A stretch of DNA of 64,000 nt, from NCBI RefSeq assembly GCF_000241345.1, contig NZ_BAED01000004.1:62001-126000 (forward strand), given 5' to 3'. Source of the DNA: Gordonia amarae NBRC 15530. GTDB lineage: Bacteria; Actinomycetota; Actinomycetes; Mycobacteriales; Mycobacteriaceae. Shown here one piece after another: positions 62,231 to 64,000 of the stretch. Numbering within the stretch: position 1 is the first letter of the stretch; every line of letters begins with the position of its first letter. The notes beneath the pieces were generated by a model. The model was not told the DNA's origin, did no database searches, and saw nothing but the letters and a program-made list of their open reading frames with translations. The position numbers were made by a program, and so were the translations under genes.

Positions 62231-63859
62231 GTGGCTACTGATCTCTATGTGGGTGGTGCGGTGTACTCCTCCGCAGCACCCGACGCGACCGCGCTGGCCG
62301 TCACCGACGGCATTGTCGTCTGGGTGGGTAGCGACGACGTGGGCCGGGCCCTGCACCCGGACGCACGCATCATCCCCCTCCAGGACCGTTTCGTGGCGCC
62401 GGCATTCGTCGACTCGCATGTCCACCTCACCTCCACCGGTCTCGCCCTCTCCGGACTCACCCTCACCTCGGCGACATCCCGCAGCGACTGCCTGGCACTG
62501 CTCGCCACCGCGCACGCCGCGGCCGCGCCCGGCGAACTGATCTGGGGGACGGGGTGGGACGACTCCGCCTGGGATGCCACGGCACACGGCGAGGGACGCT
62601 TCCCGACCACCGCCGAGATCGACACCGTCGTCGGTGATCGGCCCGTGTACCTGGCCCGCGTGGACGAACATTCGGCGGTTGCCTCGTCGGCACTGCGTGA
62701 CCGGGTGCCGGAGCTGGCCGGCGCGACCGGATTCCATCCCGCCGAACCGCTCGTGGCCGAGGCCCACCACCTGGTGCGCGGTGCGGCCCGGACACTGCTC
62801 AGTGCCGGACAGCGTCGCCGTGCGCAGGTGCGCGCCCTCGATCACGCCGCCTCCGTCGGGGTCGTCGCCGTCCATGAGAACGGCGGACCCGACATCAGCG
62901 GCAGCGCAGACTTCCTCGCGATCGCCGACCTCGACCACCCGGTGTCGGTGCGGCGCTACTGGGGTGAGGCGGTCGCCGACGCCGAGGAGGCCACGGCACT
63001 CATGCGGTCCCTGCGCGCCGACGCCCTCGGTGGTGACCTGTTCGTCGACGGGGCACTCGGCTCGCATACCGCGTGGCTGTCGCAGCCCTACACCGACGCC
63101 CCGGACCTGAGCGGCATCGAATACGTCGACCACGACACCGTCCGCGGGCACATCGCCGCCTGCACGGTAGCAGGCGTGCAGGCGGGCTTCCATGTCATCG
63201 GCGACGCCGCGGCCGCGTCGGTGGCCACGGCGTTCGGTGAGGTGGCCGCCGAATTCGGCACCCCCGCACTCGCCCGGTGCGCGCACCGGCTCGAGCATGC
63301 CGAGATGATCTCCGCGCACGACATGGACATCCTCGCCCGCTGCGGCGTCGTCGCCAGCATGCAGCCGCAGTTCGACGCCGCGTGGGGCGGACCCGGCGAC
63401 CTGTACGAGCAGCGGCTCGGCGCCGACCGGGCGGCGAGCCTGAACGACTTCGGCGCCCTGGCCAAAGTCGGTGTCGCGCTGTCGTTCTCCTCCGATGCGC
63501 CGGTCACCGGCATCGACCCGTGGGCCACCATCAGGGCCGCCGTGCACCATCATCAGCCGCGCAACGCGATCTCCGCGCGGGCGGCGTTCGCCGCCACCAC
63601 CCGCGGCGGCTGGCGTGCGGGCGGAATCAACGACGGCCTCACCGGAACCCTCGTACCCGGCGCCCCCGCGCACTTCGCGATCTGGGAGGCCGAGGATCTC
63701 GTCGTCGTCGGTTCACACGCCGGGGTGCAACGCTGGTCGACGGATCCGCGTGCCCGGGTGCCGGCGCTGCCGGACGTATCACCGGAGGCCACCCTGCCGC
63801 GCTGTGTGCAGACCTTCCGCGACGGCATCCCGGTGTACTCGGCGGAGACGACCGGTTGA
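62231..63859 (+). CDS. YtcJ-like metal-dependent amidohydrolase
   Basis: The 542-residue protein belongs to the amidohydrolase superfamily (amidohydrolase 3/YtcJ type). VAPAFVDSHVHLTSTGLALS holds the HxH metal motif; GTGWDDSAWD, DGALGSHTAWLSQPY, FHVIGDAAAASVATAF with a metal-binding His, CAHRLEHAEMISAHD and SFSSDAPVTGIDPWATI with the catalytic Asp follow. The substrate is unknown. GTG 62231 is chosen because residues before VATDLYVGGAVYSS are not family-like and a -10 box lies between. Its stop codon overlaps the next gene. Confidence 0.9.
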   Translation: MATDLYVGGAVYSSAAPDATALAVTDGIVVWVGSDDVGRALHPDARIIPLQDRFVAPAFVDSHVHLTSTGLALSGLTLTSATSRSDCLALLATAHAAAAPGELIWGTGWDDSAWDATAHGEGRFPTTAEIDTVVGDRPVYLARVDEHSAVASSALRDRVPELAGATGFHPAEPLVAEAHHLVRGAARTLLSAGQRRRAQVRALDHAASVGVVAVHENGGPDISGSADFLAIADLDHPVSVRRYWGEAVADAEEATALMRSLRADALGGDLFVDGALGSHTAWLSQPYTDAPDLSGIEYVDHDTVRGHIAACTVAGVQAGFHVIGDAAAASVATAFGEVAAEFGTPALARCAHRLEHAEMISAHDMDILARCGVVASMQPQFDAAWGGPGDLYEQRLGADRAASLNDFGALAKVGVALSFSSDAPVTGIDPWATIRAAVHHHQPRNAISARAAFAATTRGGWRAGGINDGLTGTLVPGAPAHFAIWEAEDLVVVGSHAGVQRWSTDPRARVPALPDVSPEATLPRCVQTFRDGIPVYSAETTG

Positions 63860-64000
63860 GCGGCGCGGAGTGTGAGACCCCGTCCGCTGACGGTGCCGCC
63901 GGCCGGCGCGGGCCGGTGACGCGCCTGCGGGAGTGGGCGCCCGCCGACCGGAAGCTCTGGCTGATCCGCACCGCACTCGCGATCGTCGCCGGCGCCGGGA
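63856..64000 (+). CDS. lnt: Apolipoprotein N-acyltransferase (start only)
   Basis: An open frame runs off the window edge, beginning with TTG 63856 (overlapping the amidohydrolase stop, TTGA) or GTG 63916. The readable 48 residues end TRLREWAPADRKLWLIRTALAIVAGAG, which resembles the N-terminus before the first helix of actinobacterial Lnt. In M. tuberculosis this neighbourhood carries ppm1 (Rv2051c), whose N-terminal domain is an Lnt. Most of the protein is outside the window, so the call rests on a short segment plus gene order. Confidence 0.55.
   Translation, partial: MSGAECETPSADGAAGRRGPVTRLREWAPADRKLWLIRTALAIVAGAG

Overview
The window is high-GC actinobacterial DNA. It carries a Pup-proteasome locus (mpa, dop, pup, prcBA, pafABC), a single TatA-TatC pair, F420-type enzymes, the oxygen-dependent cobalamin pathway, and arabinan/DprE2-like envelope genes. 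This combination points to a mycolic-acid actinomycete (Mycobacteriales). A Gordonia- or Rhodococcus-like genus fits best because there are no PE/PPE genes, but that is inference. From memory, the backbone follows the Mycobacterium tuberculosis order from about Rv2125 (PAC2 protein) and Rv2124c (metH) down to Rv2062c (cobN) and Rv2053c-Rv2051c (fxsA, lnt/ppm1), with lineage-specific insertions.

Layout. 1-4 kb: a PAC2-domain gene and metH, divergent from a shared short promoter region. 4-8.8 kb: a Gpi18-like membrane glycosyltransferase between two related hairpins, a disrupted kinase/RCC1 gene, a small membrane protein and a ThrE-type exporter. 8.8-10.8 kb: HAD phosphatase-hisE-hisG. 10.8-19.3 kb: a giant one-chain acyl-CoA carboxylase and two membrane proteins. 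19.4-22.1 kb: thioesterase, RecB-type nuclease and TrmI. 22.2-36.5 kb: the Pup-proteasome region, interrupted by an FHA-ABC transporter gene with a frameshift and by glgP. 36.5-42.8 kb: tatA, tatC, helY, a DUF4333 protein and a 5'-3' exonuclease. 42.8-47.8 kb: an M24 peptidase, an F420-type reductase, and an SDR-cobL-cobM-cobK operon. 47.9-51.7 kb: a DsbA-like protein and a MarR-controlled flavin redox operon. 51.8-60.8 kb: cobG-cobH-cobIJ, a GT-C glycosyltransferase, and cobN behind a cobalamin riboswitch. 60.8-64 kb: fxsA, a secreted protein, an amidohydrolase and the start of lnt.

How the genes work together. Dop deamidates Pup (it ends in Gly-Gly-Gln), PafA ligates it to target proteins, Mpa recognises and unfolds the tagged proteins, and PrcBA degrades them. 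PafB and PafC are WYL-type regulators linked to DNA damage in mycobacteria. The cob genes make the corrin ring that MetH needs, so a B12 producer and a B12 consumer share the window.

Striking non-coding features are a 123-nt three-helix hairpin between prcA and pafA, a pair of covarying hairpins after metH and the next gene, a 15-bp tandem repeat across the tatC/helY junction, an IdeR/DtxR-like box upstream of cobN and a glycosyltransferase, a textbook MarR promoter-operator, and more than a dozen starts placed 6-8 nt after a TANNNT -10 box, suggesting widespread leaderless mRNAs. No rRNA, tRNA, CRISPR array, insertion sequence or prophage was seen.
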